From NCBI RefSeq assembly GCF_019443445.1, contig NZ_CP080378.1, positions 930,001 through 994,000 of the forward strand: 64,000 nucleotides of DNA, read 5' to 3'. Shown here piece after piece: positions 50,124 to 59,842 of this stretch; within the stretch, counting starts at the first letter, position 1; each line of letters begins with the position of its first letter. A program made the translations under genes and the position numbers. Below the pieces are notes generated by a model. That model saw only the letters and a list, made by a program, of their open reading frames with translations. It made no database searches and was not told the origin of the DNA. The stretch is from Massilia sp. PAMC28688 (lineage in GTDB: Bacteria; Pseudomonadota; Gammaproteobacteria; Burkholderiales; Burkholderiaceae_D).

Positions 50124-51341
50124 TCAGGCAAGTGCCTGGTCGAGCAGTTCGATCCAGTGCGACACGGGTGTATCAGTACCCGATTGAAGGTGATTGACGC
50201 AGCCAACATTGGCCGACACAATCACCTCCGGATTGGTAGCTAGCAGGTTTTCCAGCTTCCGGTCCCGCAGTTCCGTAGCAAGCGCGGGATGCAGCATCGA
50301 ATAGGTGCCCGCAGAACCGCAGCACAGATGGCTGTCGGCGCAAAGATGTACGTCAATGCCGGCAGCGCGCAGTACCCCTTCCACCTTTCCCCTTATCTGC
50401 TGGCCGTGCTGCAAGGTGCATGGCGGGTGATAAGCCACGCGTGCTGCTCGCGGCTTGGCCATGGACGCCAGCTCGCCTTCAAACTGCGGCATGATCTCCG
50501 ACAGGTCGCGCGTTAGCGCCGCAATGCGGGCCGCCTTGTCGGCGTAGGCCGGATCGTGCGCCAGCAGGTGGCCGTATTCCTTGACCGTGACGCCGCAGCC
50601 TGAAGCGGTCATCACGATCGCCTCCACCTGCCCCACCAGCGGCCACCAGGCATCGATATTGCGGCGCATGTCATCCAGGCCCGCTTCCTGGTCATTCATG
50701 TGAAAGCGCAGCGCGCCACAGCAACCGGCCTTTTTGGCCGTGATCAGCTGCACGCCAACGGCATCGAGCACCCGCGCGGTGGCGGCATTGATGTTGGGCG
50801 CCATGGCCGGCTGCACGCAGCCTTGTAGCACCAGCATCTTGCGCGCATGCTCGCGCTGCGGCCACTTACCGGCGCGCGCCGTCTTGCGCAGCTTGTCCTG
50901 CAGGGCCGGCGACAGCAGGGGCCGCACCAGTTGCCCCGCCTTGTACAAGGGCTTGAACACCCACGCCCGGGGCAGCGCTTCCTTGAGCATGGTGCGCTTG
51001 ATGCGCTCGCCCAGTGGCCGCGCCACCCGCGCCTCCACCACCTTGCGGCCAATGTCGGCCAGCCGCCCGTATTGGACACCGGACGGACACGTGGTTTCGC
51101 AATTGCGGCACGTCAGGCAGCGGTCCAGGTGCAGCTGGGTCTTGTGCGTCACCGGCGCGCCTTCCAGCACCTGCTTGATCAGATAGATGCGGCCCCGCGG
51201 ACCATCGAGCTCATCGCCCAGAATCTGGTAGGTGGGACAGGTGGCTGTGCAAAAGCCGCAATGAACGCAGGCGCGCAGGATCGCCTCGGCCTCGTCGCCG
51301 TCGCGCGTGCCCTTGATGAAGTCTGCGAGATTAGTCTGCAT
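50124..51341 (-). CDS. glcF: Glycolate oxidase iron-sulfur subunit
   Basis: A 405-residue subunit that passes electrons from the FAD subunits of glycolate oxidase to quinone. Two 4Fe-4S ferredoxin motifs, CVHCGFCTATCP and CLTCRNCETTCP, are followed by two CCG domains (KAGCCGALRFH and HLCCGSAGTYS). The ATG at 51341 overlaps the glcE end by 11 bases; the longer frame is rejected. Last gene of the glcD-glcE-glcF operon, which converts glycolate to glyoxylate. Confidence 0.95.
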   Translation of the reverse strand: MQTNLADFIKGTRDGDEAEAILRACVHCGFCTATCPTYQILGDELDGPRGRIYLIKQVLEGAPVTHKTQLHLDRCLTCRNCETTCPSGVQYGRLADIGRKVVEARVARPLGERIKRTMLKEALPRAWVFKPLYKAGQLVRPLLSPALQDKLRKTARAGKWPQREHARKMLVLQGCVQPAMAPNINAATARVLDAVGVQLITAKKAGCCGALRFHMNDQEAGLDDMRRNIDAWWPLVGQVEAIVMTASGCGVTVKEYGHLLAHDPAYADKAARIAALTRDLSEIMPQFEGELASMAKPRAARVAYHPPCTLQHGQQIRGKVEGVLRAAGIDVHLCADSHLCCGSAGTYSMLHPALATELRDRKLENLLATNPEVIVSANVGCVNHLQSGTDTPVSHWIELLDQALA

Positions 51342-52392
51342 ACATGCGCCCGATGTTAAATATCCTGGATGGATCGAAGGAGGCCTTGAGCCGTTCATGG
51401 ATGCGGGCCACGGCCGGCGCCAGCGGATGGAACACGCCACTGCGCTTGTCGCCACCGCGAAACAGCGTCGCGTGGCCGCCGGCCGCCGCCACCGCGCGCC
51501 GGATATTGGTCGCCGTGACCGGATCCGACCCGGCCTTGAGCCAGCGCTGCGCGCCGCCCCACTCCACCATCTGCTCGCCGCGCAGAATGATGGCCCCGCA
51601 GGCCGATGGCACCGACAGGCGCCACAGGCTGTCGCAGCCGGCAAACCAGGCAAGTTCCTGTTCGCGCAGGGCGCGCCAGAAGGCGTCGGCCTCGCTCACC
51701 ATCTCGCCACCGAGCGAGCGCACTGCGGCATCGACTGCAGCGCCGGCGCCCGACAGCCGCACTGTCAGCGCGCCCCCATGCCAGCAGCTGGCCGAAATGG
51801 GCAGCGGCTGGCCGCCCCACTCGTTCAGTCGCATGAGCGCTTCGATCTCGCTCATCTCAAACCGTAGGCTCGCTTCGCGCACCGGCCGTGGCAAGACCTT
51901 GACCGACAGCTGCAACATCAGGCCAAGGGTCCCGAGCGACCCGGCCAGCATGCGCGAGACATCGTAGCCTGCCACGTTCTTCATCACCTGCCCGCCAAAG
52001 GTCAGCACCTGGCCACGGCCGTCCAGCAGCACGGCGCCCAGCACGAAATCGCGTGCGGCCCCGCTGGTGGCGCGCCGCGGCCCACACAGGCCGCTGGCGA
52101 TGGCGCCGCCAAAGGTGGCACCGGCACCGAAATGCGGCGGCTCGAAAGCAAGCATCTGGCCACGCTCGGCCAGCGCTGCCTCGATCTCGGCCAGCGGCGT
52201 GCCACAGCGCGCCGTGATCACCAGTTCCGTGGGTTCGTAATCGATGATGCCGGTGTGGGTGCGCGTATCAAGAATCTCCCCTTCGGTGCGCTGTCCATAC
52301 CAGTCCTTGGTGCCGCCGCCGCGAATGCGCAGCGGCTGCGCGCGCTCCGCAGCGGCAAGCACCTGGTCGCGGAAGGTCTGAGTCTGGTCCAT
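51331..52392 (-). CDS. glcE: Glycolate oxidase FAD-binding subunit
   Basis: A 353-residue FAD-binding (PCMH-type) subunit of glycolate oxidase. Visible FAD-domain blocks: PLRIRGGGTKDWYG at the start, EPPHFGAGATFGGAIASG, and GGQVMKNVAGYDVSRMLAGSLGTLG. Smaller than GlcD and without the large substrate cap, as normal for GlcE. The ATG at 52392 lies one base after the glcD stop. Confidence 0.94.
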   Translation of the reverse strand: MDQTQTFRDQVLAAAERAQPLRIRGGGTKDWYGQRTEGEILDTRTHTGIIDYEPTELVITARCGTPLAEIEAALAERGQMLAFEPPHFGAGATFGGAIASGLCGPRRATSGAARDFVLGAVLLDGRGQVLTFGGQVMKNVAGYDVSRMLAGSLGTLGLMLQLSVKVLPRPVREASLRFEMSEIEALMRLNEWGGQPLPISASCWHGGALTVRLSGAGAAVDAAVRSLGGEMVSEADAFWRALREQELAWFAGCDSLWRLSVPSACGAIILRGEQMVEWGGAQRWLKAGSDPVTATNIRRAVAAAGGHATLFRGGDKRSGVFHPLAPAVARIHERLKASFDPSRIFNIGRMYAD

Positions 52393-52393
52393 A

Positions 52394-53875
52394 TTAAAAG
52401 CGCAGCAGGCCGGCAAAAGGGAGCACGCCACCCGAGACGCGCATCTTGCCAAATTCGGCGCAGCGGTTCAGGGTGGGAATGGCCTTGTCGGGATTGAGCA
52501 AAAAGGCTGGATCAAAGGCGCGCTTGACGGCGAAAAACGCTTCCAGCTCTGCGCGCGAAAACTGCAGGCACATGGAGTTGATCTTTTCGATGCCCACGCC
52601 GTGCTCGCCCGTGATGGTGCCGCCCACGTCCACGCACAGCGCCAGGATCTCGGCGCCAAACGCCTCGGCCCGGTCAAATTCGCCGGGCTGGTTGGCATCG
52701 AACAGGATCAGGGGATGCAGGTTGCCGTCGCCCGCGTGGAACACATTGGCGCAGCGCAGGCCATATTTTGCTTCCATCGCCTCGATCCCGAGCAGCACCC
52801 GCGCCAGGTGCTTGCGCGGGATGGTCCCGTCCATGCAGTAGTAATCAGGCGAGATGCGGCCGGCTGCGGGGAACGCGTTCTTGCGCCCCGACCAGAAGCG
52901 CAGTCGCTCCGCCTCGTTCTGCGATACGTTCAGAGACGTGGCGCCAGCGGTAGCGAGCACCGCCGACATGTGGGCAATTTCCTCCTCCACCTCGTGCCCG
53001 GTGCCGTCCGCCTCGCACAGCAGGATGGCGGCCGCATCCAGGTCGTAGCCGGCCTTGACGAAGGGCTCCACCATGCGCGACGAAGTGCGGTCCATCATTT
53101 CCAGCCCGGCCGGGATGATGCCGGCGCCGATCACGCTCGCCACCGCATTCCCGCCGGTGACAACACTGTCGAATGAGGCCATGATCACGCGCGCGCAGGC
53201 CGGCTTGGGCACCAGCTTTACCGTGACCTCGGTGACGATGCCCAGCATCCCCTCGGAACCGATGAACACGGCCAGCAGGTCCAGGCCAGGCGAGTCGAGC
53301 GACTCGCCCCCCAGTTCGATCAAGTCGCCCTCGATGGTGGCAACCCGCACCCGCAGCACGTTGTGGATCGTGAGACCGTACTTGAGGCAATGCACGCCAC
53401 CCGAATTCTCCGCCACGTTGCCGCCAATGGTGCAGGCGATCTGCGACGACGGATCTGGCGCGTAATACAGGCCATGCGGCGCCGCGGCGTCGGAAATGGC
53501 CAGGTTGCGCACGCCCGGCTGCACCACCGCCAGCCGCGCAAAGGGCTCCATGCGCACGATGCGGTTCATGCGCGCCGTGGAAATGACCACGCCGTCCGCC
53601 AGCGGCATGGCCCCGCCGGACAGCCCGGTGCCGGCACCGCGCGGTACGATGGGCACACCAAGCTCGCGGCACACTGCCAGGATGGCCAGCACCTGGGCCT
53701 CGTCGCGCGGCAGCGTCACGATCATGGGCAGCTGGCGATAGGCAGTCAGGCCGTCGCACTCATACGGCCGCGTATCCTCGGCATCGGCCAGCACGCAGTC
53801 CTCAGGCAGCACCGCGCGCAATGCTGCGGCAACCTGTTGCTGGCGCTGGGGATCGACGGGGAGAGGGGCGGACAT
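52394..53875 (-). CDS. glcD: Glycolate oxidase FAD-linked catalytic subunit
   Basis: A 493-residue FAD enzyme subunit that oxidises glycolate or D-lactate-like acids. FAD-binding motif VPRGAGTGLSGGAMPL, the IGGNVAENSGGVHCLKYG loop, and the C-terminal CANVFHAGDGNLHP and GGTITGEHGVGIEK with the active-site residues. The start is the ATG at 53875 (MSAPLPVDPQRQQQ); the open frame further upstream is rejected. It heads the glcDEF operon, divergent from the cobalamin adenosyltransferase gene. Confidence 0.95.
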   Translation of the reverse strand: MSAPLPVDPQRQQQVAAALRAVLPEDCVLADAEDTRPYECDGLTAYRQLPMIVTLPRDEAQVLAILAVCRELGVPIVPRGAGTGLSGGAMPLADGVVISTARMNRIVRMEPFARLAVVQPGVRNLAISDAAAPHGLYYAPDPSSQIACTIGGNVAENSGGVHCLKYGLTIHNVLRVRVATIEGDLIELGGESLDSPGLDLLAVFIGSEGMLGIVTEVTVKLVPKPACARVIMASFDSVVTGGNAVASVIGAGIIPAGLEMMDRTSSRMVEPFVKAGYDLDAAAILLCEADGTGHEVEEEIAHMSAVLATAGATSLNVSQNEAERLRFWSGRKNAFPAAGRISPDYYCMDGTIPRKHLARVLLGIEAMEAKYGLRCANVFHAGDGNLHPLILFDANQPGEFDRAEAFGAEILALCVDVGGTITGEHGVGIEKINSMCLQFSRAELEAFFAVKRAFDPAFLLNPDKAIPTLNRCAEFGKMRVSGGVLPFAGLLRF

Positions 53876-53946
53876 GGGTCGATTGTAAGCATAAACCGAT
53901 TTTTTGTCGTATCCTCGCGCTATTCTTTTCTGGACAGGGACACAAG

Positions 53947-54501
53947 ATGGCAAATCGGCTTTCAAAAATCGCCACCCGCAAGGGCGACGACGGCAGCACC
54001 GGGCTTGGCGACGGCAGCCGCACGGCCAAGGACAGCGTACGGATTCACACGCTCGGCGAAGTCGACGAGCTGAACTCTTTTGTCGGCCTGCTGTTGTGCG
54101 AAGACATGCCGGCGGACCTGCGCGAAGAACTCATCTCGATCCAGCACGACCTGTTCGACCTGGGCGGCGAACTGTGCATCCCGGGCTACACCATGATCAC
54201 CCAAGAGCACGTGGCGCGCATCGACACCCTGCTGGAAAAGTACAACGCCACCCTGCCGCCGCTGAAAGACTTCATCCTGCCGGCCGGTTCGCGCGCGGCC
54301 TCCGTGGCGCACCTGTGCCGCACTGTGTGCCGGCGCGCGGAACGGAGCATTGTGGCGCTGGGAAAGTCGGAAACCATCAATGAGCATCCACGTCAATACG
54401 TCAACCGCCTGTCGGACCTCATGTTCGTGTTGTCGCGGGTATTGAATCGCTTTGCCGGTGGCACCGATGTACTATGGCAGCACGAACGCAAACGGGGGTA
54501 A
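53947..54501 (+). CDS. Cob(I)alamin adenosyltransferase, PduO type
   Basis: A 184-residue ATP:cob(I)alamin adenosyltransferase that makes coenzyme B12. The N-terminal ATP-binding segment ATRKGDDGSTGLGDG, the VDELNSFVG motif and the C-terminal VNRLSDLMFVLSRVLN are diagnostic of the PduO-type (MMAB) fold. The ATG at 53947 is preceded by CAGGGACACAAG. No other cobalamin gene is nearby; it is divergent from glcD and followed 4 bases later by a DUF5329 gene. Confidence 0.94.
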   Translation: MANRLSKIATRKGDDGSTGLGDGSRTAKDSVRIHTLGEVDELNSFVGLLLCEDMPADLREELISIQHDLFDLGGELCIPGYTMITQEHVARIDTLLEKYNATLPPLKDFILPAGSRAASVAHLCRTVCRRAERSIVALGKSETINEHPRQYVNRLSDLMFVLSRVLNRFAGGTDVLWQHERKRG

Positions 54502-54505
54502 TCAC

Positions 54506-54865
54506 ATGAAAACGCTGATCCTGGCCACTGCCATGGCGGCCAGTCTCGCCAATGCAGCCACGCCCGACGTCACCCGCGCCGAGGTCGCGCACCTGATGAA
54601 CGCGGTCGAAAAATCGCAATGCAAATTCAATCGCAACGGCAGCTGGCACGACGCCACGGCAGCGCGCAAACACCTGGCCAAAAAGTTCGATTACATGGCC
54701 AAGCGCGACCTGGTCCCGAGCACCGAGGCGTTCATCGAACGCGGTGCCTCCACCAGCAGCACCAGCGGCAAACCGTACCAGATGCAGTGCGGCAGTGGTG
54801 CAGCCATCGCCAGCGGCCAATGGCTCATGGCGGAACTCAAGCGCTACCGCGGCGCGAGCAGATAA
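54506..54865 (+). CDS. DUF5329 family secreted protein
   Basis: A 119-residue exported protein. Signal peptide MKTLILATAMAASLANAA starts at the ATG at 54506 (GGGGG upstream). The mature domain has a Cys pair (SQCKFNRNGSWHDA and YQMQCGSG) and the segment FIERGASTSSTSGKPYQM, matching DUF5329. Function unknown. Close behind the cobalamin adenosyltransferase gene, so the two are likely co-transcribed. Confidence 0.82.
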   Translation: MKTLILATAMAASLANAATPDVTRAEVAHLMNAVEKSQCKFNRNGSWHDATAARKHLAKKFDYMAKRDLVPSTEAFIERGASTSSTSGKPYQMQCGSGAAIASGQWLMAELKRYRGASR

Positions 54866-54993
54866 GCGCAGACGCAGCCACCGCTGTCGCGATGGCGGCG
54901 CATGCGACGTCCTGGAAAATATCTGTTCAGCGCTTGTCCACTTGGTAAGAAAACGTCGCATAATCCCTGTTCATCATTTGATCAGGGACTTTC

Positions 54994-56369
54994 ATGTCAA
55001 GCTGCCGCACCGCGCCTTTGCTGCCGCGGGTCTTCGTGTTCCTTGCCGCCCTTGCTGCGTTGTGCGCGGCCACTGCGCAAACGGCGCCGGCGCCCTATTC
55101 CTCTACTTACACCCCGGCGGCCGCGGCCCCTGTCCTGTTTCGTCATGCGACGATTCTTAATGGAAATGGCGTGCGCCTGGACGATGCCGACCTCCTGATC
55201 GAAAACGGCAAGATCGCGGCCGTCGGCCGGGCCCTTGCGGCGCCCGCCAATGCCACCATCGTGGACGCGGCAGGACGCTGGCTTTCGCCGGGCATCATCG
55301 ATCCCCACTCCCACCTCGGCGGCAATGGCTCCCCGCATGTGTGGGCCACCGGGACATCAACGAAATGACCAGCCCCACCACCCCGCAGGTATGGGTCGAG
55401 CATTCGGTATGGCCGCAGGACCCGGGCTTCATGGCCGCGCGCGCGGGCGGGGTGACGTCGCTCCTGATCCTGCCGGGATCGGCCAATCTGATTGGCGGGC
55501 GCGGGGTGCTGCTCAAGAACGTCGCCGCCACCACCTACCAGGAGATGAAATTCCCGAACGCGCCCCAGGTACTCAAGATGGCCTGCGGCGAAAACCCCAA
55601 GCGGGTCTACGGCGAGCAGAAAAAAATGCCATCGACCCTGATGGGCAATGTAGCCGGCTACCGCGAGGCGTTCACCAAGGCGAACAACTACCGCGCCAAG
55701 TTGCGCGCCTGGGAAAAGAAGGGGGACGGCGCCCCGCCCGACCGCGACATCGGCACCGACACCCTGCTGGACGTCATGGATGGCAAAATCCTGGTGCAGT
55801 GGCACTGCTACCGCGCCGACCAGATGGCCACGGCGCTGGACCTGGCGCGCGAATTCAACTTCAAGATCCATGCCTTCCACCATGCAGTGGAAGCGTACAA
55901 GATCGCGCCCCTGCTCAAGGCAACCGGCACCTGCGCTGCGCTGTGGGCCGACTGGTACGGCTTCAAGCTTGAGTCGCATGACGGCATCCGCGAGAATGTG
56001 GCCATTGTCGACGCGGTGGGCGCCTGCGCCATGATGCACTCGGACGACGAAACCGGCATCCAGCACCTGAACCAGGAAGCGGCCAAGGCCATGGCCGCTG
56101 GCCGCCGCGCGGGCCTGGACATCTCACCGGAGCGGGCCATGACCTGGCTGACCTCGAACCCGGCGCGCGCACTGGGCGTGGCCGACAAGGTGGGCACGCT
56201 GGAAGCGGGCAAGCAGGCCGACGTAGTGCTGTGGAGCCGCGATCCATTTTCCATCTACGCTCAGGCAGACCTGGTCTATATTGACGGCGCACTGGTCCAC
56301 GACCGCCGCCGGCCGCAGCCCCACAGCGATTTCAGCCTGGGCAGTGGCCAGCGCAGGGAGCAGCCATGA
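54994..56369 (+). pseudogene. Amidohydrolase interrupted by a one-base frameshift
   Basis: Two overlapping frames together encode one exported amidohydrolase of ~458 residues. The first (54994-55368) has a signal peptide and ends WLSPGIIDPHSHLGGNG, containing the HxH metal motif; the second continues INEMTSPTTPQVWVEHSVWPQDPGF to the end of the enzyme, including NPARALGVADKVGTLEAGKQADVV. The joint is at the GGG at 55351-55353: one extra G would restore the frame. Either the gene is broken or the sequence has an error here. The rest of the protein shows no other damage. The second gene of the pair follows, overlapping by four bases. Confidence 0.85.
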
Positions 56370-57619
56370 TCACCCCACGCAAACTGTTGATGACGGCGCT
56401 GCTGGTGTTTGCCCTGCCTGCCACGGCGTCCACCACTGCCTTTATTAACGCCACCATCTACACCGCTGACAAGGCAGGCGTGATCACCAACGGCACGCTG
56501 GTAATGCGCGAGAGCCGTATTGTGTCGGTGGGTAGCGGCGCGCCGCCCGCCGGCGCCACCATCATCGATGCCCGCGGCAAGACGCTCACGCCCGGCATGT
56601 TTGCGCCACTGAGCAGCCTTGGCGTGAGCGAGATCGACGGCGTCAGGGAGACCAACGACAGCGGCAGTGGCCACGGCCGCTACAGCGCTTCGATCGACAT
56701 GGCCGATGCCTTTAACCCGCTGTCGCTGCGCATTCCGATTGCGCGCGTGGATGGCGTAACGCGCGCCATGGTGTCGCCGCAGTCGCGTCCCGGCGGCAGC
56801 GTGATCGTGGGCCAGGGCGCGGTGGTGTCGCTTGGCACCGATGCCGAATGGATGGTCAAGCCCAGGGCGGCGATGTTCGCGGAGTTTGGCGAGGGCGGCG
56901 CAAGCCTGAGCGGCACGCGGGCCACGGCGGCGCAGGCGATCCGCGAAGCGTTCGCGGAAGTGCGCAACGCCCGCGCGAAAGTCACGCGCGAACCAAACCT
57001 CGACAGCCTGCTCAGCAGCGCGGACATTGCCGCCCTGCGTCCGGTGCTGGCAGGGCAGACACCACTGGTGGTCCACGCCGACCGCGCATCCGACATCGTT
57101 GCCGCGCTCAAGCTGGCAAAGCAAAACAAGCTGCGCCTGGTGATCGCGGGCGGTTCGGAAGCGTGGCTGGTGGCACGCCAGCTGGCCGATGCAAAGGTTG
57201 CGGTCATCCTTGACCCGCAACTGCAGCTGCCCAACAGTTTCGAGAGCATGGGTGCGCGCCGCGACAATGCGCGCCTGCTGCACGAAGCCGGCGTAACGGT
57301 AGCGTTCAGCTCCGACAAGACCGCTTCGTACAACGCGCGCATCTTGCGCCAGCTCGCCGGCATTGCAATCAATTCCGGCCTCGACCCGCAGGCAGCACTG
57401 GCTGCGATCACGCTGCATCCGGCCCGCCTGTATGGCGTGGGCAAGGACCTGGGCAGCCTGGCAGCCGGCAAGCTGGCCGACGTCGTGATGTGGGATGGCG
57501 ATCCTTTCGAGCTGTCCAGTCATCCGGAAGCGGTATTCATCAGCGGCACCCGCATGGACACCAGCACGCGCCAGAGTGCCCTGCGCGACAAGTACATGCG
57601 CATGCACCGATTGAAGTAA
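56366..57619 (+). CDS. Amidohydrolase-like protein lacking the usual metal motif
   Basis: A 417-residue exported protein of the imidazolonepropionase-like amidohydrolase family. It has a signal peptide (MITPRKLLMTALLVFALPATAS), the N-terminal beta domain and the C-terminal ALAAITLHPARLYGVGKDLGSLAAGKLADVVMWDGDP typical of the family. At the place of the HxH motif it has PGMFAPLSSLG, so metal binding there is lost. It overlaps the preceding amidohydrolase by four bases and is probably its non-catalytic or altered partner; such pairs are common in gammaproteobacteria and Massilia-like genomes. Confidence 0.85.
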   Translation: MITPRKLLMTALLVFALPATASTTAFINATIYTADKAGVITNGTLVMRESRIVSVGSGAPPAGATIIDARGKTLTPGMFAPLSSLGVSEIDGVRETNDSGSGHGRYSASIDMADAFNPLSLRIPIARVDGVTRAMVSPQSRPGGSVIVGQGAVVSLGTDAEWMVKPRAAMFAEFGEGGASLSGTRATAAQAIREAFAEVRNARAKVTREPNLDSLLSSADIAALRPVLAGQTPLVVHADRASDIVAALKLAKQNKLRLVIAGGSEAWLVARQLADAKVAVILDPQLQLPNSFESMGARRDNARLLHEAGVTVAFSSDKTASYNARILRQLAGIAINSGLDPQAALAAITLHPARLYGVGKDLGSLAAGKLADVVMWDGDPFELSSHPEAVFISGTRMDTSTRQSALRDKYMRMHRLK

Positions 57620-57683
57620 ACACCCGGGCCGGGTTGCGGCCTGAAGCTGTCCCTTTTGTTCAATCACTTTTTGCGAGGCTTTC

Positions 57684-59753
57684 ATGATTCGACCTGTTCT
57701 GTCTCTGTTGTTCGCTGCAAGTGTGGTACCACCTGCCATCGCCGCCACCGCGGCCGAGCCCCAGGTGCCCCTGATCGAACGCGCCAAATTCTTTGGCAAC
57801 CCGACCAAGGTGGGAGCCCGTATCAGCCCTGATGAAAAATGGCTGACCTGGATCGCACCGCGCGATGGCGTGCTCAATGTCTGGGTGGCGCCGGTCAATG
57901 ATCCGGACAAGGCACGGCCGCTGACTGCGGAAAAGGGCCGCCCGATTCGCGGCTCTTTCTGGTCGCCGGATTCGAAAATGGTCTTGTTCATCAACGACAA
58001 GGGCGGCGACGAAAACTTCCTGCTGTACGGCGTGAACGTGGTGAGCGGCGAGCAGAAGGCGCTCACGCCGTTTGAAAAGACCCGCGTCTCAATCGTGAAA
58101 ATCAGCCGCACCATCAAGGACCGCATGCTGGTGGGCGTGAACAACCGCGACCCGCGCTGGCACGACGTGCACAGCCTGGACCTGGCCACCGGCAAGCTCA
58201 CGCTCGTGTACCAGAATGATGGCTTCAGCGGCTTTTTGGCAGACGACAACCTGCGCCTGCGCATGGCCAGCAAGGCGCGCAAGGACGGCGGCGTCGACTA
58301 CTTCCGGATGAACGATGGGAAAGCCTCGGAAGAACCACTGACGTCGGTAGGCCTGGAGGACGTGCAGACCACGATCCCGCTCGACTTCAGCGCCGACGGC
58401 AAGACGCTGTACTGGACCGATGCGCGCGGACGCAATACGGCGGCGCTGGTGGCGCAGGACGTCGAATCGGGCAAGACCAGTATCGTGGCCGAAGACCCGA
58501 GGGCCGACATCTTCTCTGCAATGTATGACCGCAAGACCGGCAAGCCGCTGGCATACGCCGTCAATTACCTAAAGCGCGAACACGTCGCGCTTGATCCCAG
58601 GATCAAGGCCGATCTTGCGTACCTGACCGCGCAGGCCAAGGGCTCGATCGACATATCCTCGCGCAGCGATGCCGACGACAAGTGGACCGTGACGGTGGAT
58701 GGCGTGACATCCCCCTCCACCACCTGGCTGTATGACCGCAAGGCAAAGCGCCTGAAGAAGCTGTTTGTCAGCCGCCCGGAACTTGAAGGCGCGCCGCTGG
58801 TGCAGATGCATCCGCACGAGATCAAGTCGCGCGACGGCATGACGCTGGTGTCCTACCTCACGCTGCCAAAGGAGGCCGATCCCACGTCCAGCGGCAAGGC
58901 CGTCAAGCCGGTGCCGATGGTACTGCTGGTGCATGGCGGTCCGTGGGCGCGCGACACTTATGGCTATGACGGTTATCACCAGTGGCTGGCCAATCGCGGC
59001 TATGCGGTACTGGCCGTGAACTTCCGCGGCTCAACCGGCTTCGGCAAAAAATTCATTTCGGCCGGCGACATGCAATGGGGCCGCAAGATGCACGACGACC
59101 TGCTCGACGCAGTGAACTGGGCGGTGGCGCAGGGTTACACCACGGCCGACAAGGTGGCCATCATGGGCGCCTCCTACGGCGGCTACGCAACGCTGGCCGG
59201 CCTCGCGTTCACGCCCACCAGCTTCGCCTGCGGGGTGGACATTGTCGGTCCGTCAAGCCTGGAGACACTGCTGCAATCGATCCCGCCGTACTGGGAAAGC
59301 ATCCGCAACCAGTTCTACCGCCGCATGGGCGACCTGAACACGCCCGAGGGCCGTGCGCTGCTCAAGGAGCGCTCGCCGCTGTACGCTGCCGACAAGATCG
59401 TGCGTCCGCTGCTGATCGGCCAGGGCGCCAATGACCCGCGCGTGAACATCAAGGAGTCCGACCAGATCGTGGACGCCATGAAGGCCAAGAACATCCCAGT
59501 GACCTACGTTGTGTTCCCTGACGAAGGCCATGGTTTTGCCCGGCCGGCCAACAACATTGCGTTCAATGCGGTGACGGAAAACTTCTTGTCCCAGTGCCTG
59601 GGCGGCCGCGCCGAGCCGATTGGCGATGTGCTGAAAGCGTCGACGGCGCAAGTCAGGCACGGCGCGCAGTTTGCTCCGGGCCTCCAGGAAGCGCTGGGTG
59701 GCACGGTGGGCAACGGCATGACCACGGACGGCAAGCCGGCTGGGACGAAGTAG
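57684..59753 (+). CDS. S9 family prolyl oligopeptidase-type peptidase
   Basis: A 689-residue exported peptidase: signal peptide (MIRPVLSLLFAASVVPPAIA), an N-terminal beta-propeller (~40-410) with WSPDSKMVLF-type blades, and a C-terminal alpha/beta-hydrolase domain with the nucleophile elbow MGASYGGYATLAG, an Asp in QGANDPRVNIKESDQ and a His in PDEGHGF. It cleaves short peptides, perhaps di- or tripeptides, in the periplasm. It follows the amidohydrolase pair by 64 bases, and the three may form a peptide-catabolism group. Confidence 0.93.
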   Translation: MIRPVLSLLFAASVVPPAIAATAAEPQVPLIERAKFFGNPTKVGARISPDEKWLTWIAPRDGVLNVWVAPVNDPDKARPLTAEKGRPIRGSFWSPDSKMVLFINDKGGDENFLLYGVNVVSGEQKALTPFEKTRVSIVKISRTIKDRMLVGVNNRDPRWHDVHSLDLATGKLTLVYQNDGFSGFLADDNLRLRMASKARKDGGVDYFRMNDGKASEEPLTSVGLEDVQTTIPLDFSADGKTLYWTDARGRNTAALVAQDVESGKTSIVAEDPRADIFSAMYDRKTGKPLAYAVNYLKREHVALDPRIKADLAYLTAQAKGSIDISSRSDADDKWTVTVDGVTSPSTTWLYDRKAKRLKKLFVSRPELEGAPLVQMHPHEIKSRDGMTLVSYLTLPKEADPTSSGKAVKPVPMVLLVHGGPWARDTYGYDGYHQWLANRGYAVLAVNFRGSTGFGKKFISAGDMQWGRKMHDDLLDAVNWAVAQGYTTADKVAIMGASYGGYATLAGLAFTPTSFACGVDIVGPSSLETLLQSIPPYWESIRNQFYRRMGDLNTPEGRALLKERSPLYAADKIVRPLLIGQGANDPRVNIKESDQIVDAMKAKNIPVTYVVFPDEGHGFARPANNIAFNAVTENFLSQCLGGRAEPIGDVLKASTAQVRHGAQFAPGLQEALGGTVGNGMTTDGKPAGTK

Positions 59754-59792
59754 CCCGTCGATGTACCTGTCCCGAGCTTCCCGGGACCGCGT

Positions 59793-59822
59793 TGCCATAG
59801 CCCGTCCTGGCGGGCTATGGCA
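59793..59822. terminator. Perfect 12-bp hairpin between convergent genes
   Basis: TGCCATAGCCCG (59793-59804) pairs perfectly with 59811-59822 over a 6-nt loop. It lies between the S9 peptidase and the convergent NTF2-like gene. No T-run follows on either strand, so it is a terminator by position and stability rather than by a classic tail. Confidence 0.5.
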
Positions 59823-59842
59823 GCGACCGCGCTTGTCAAAAC

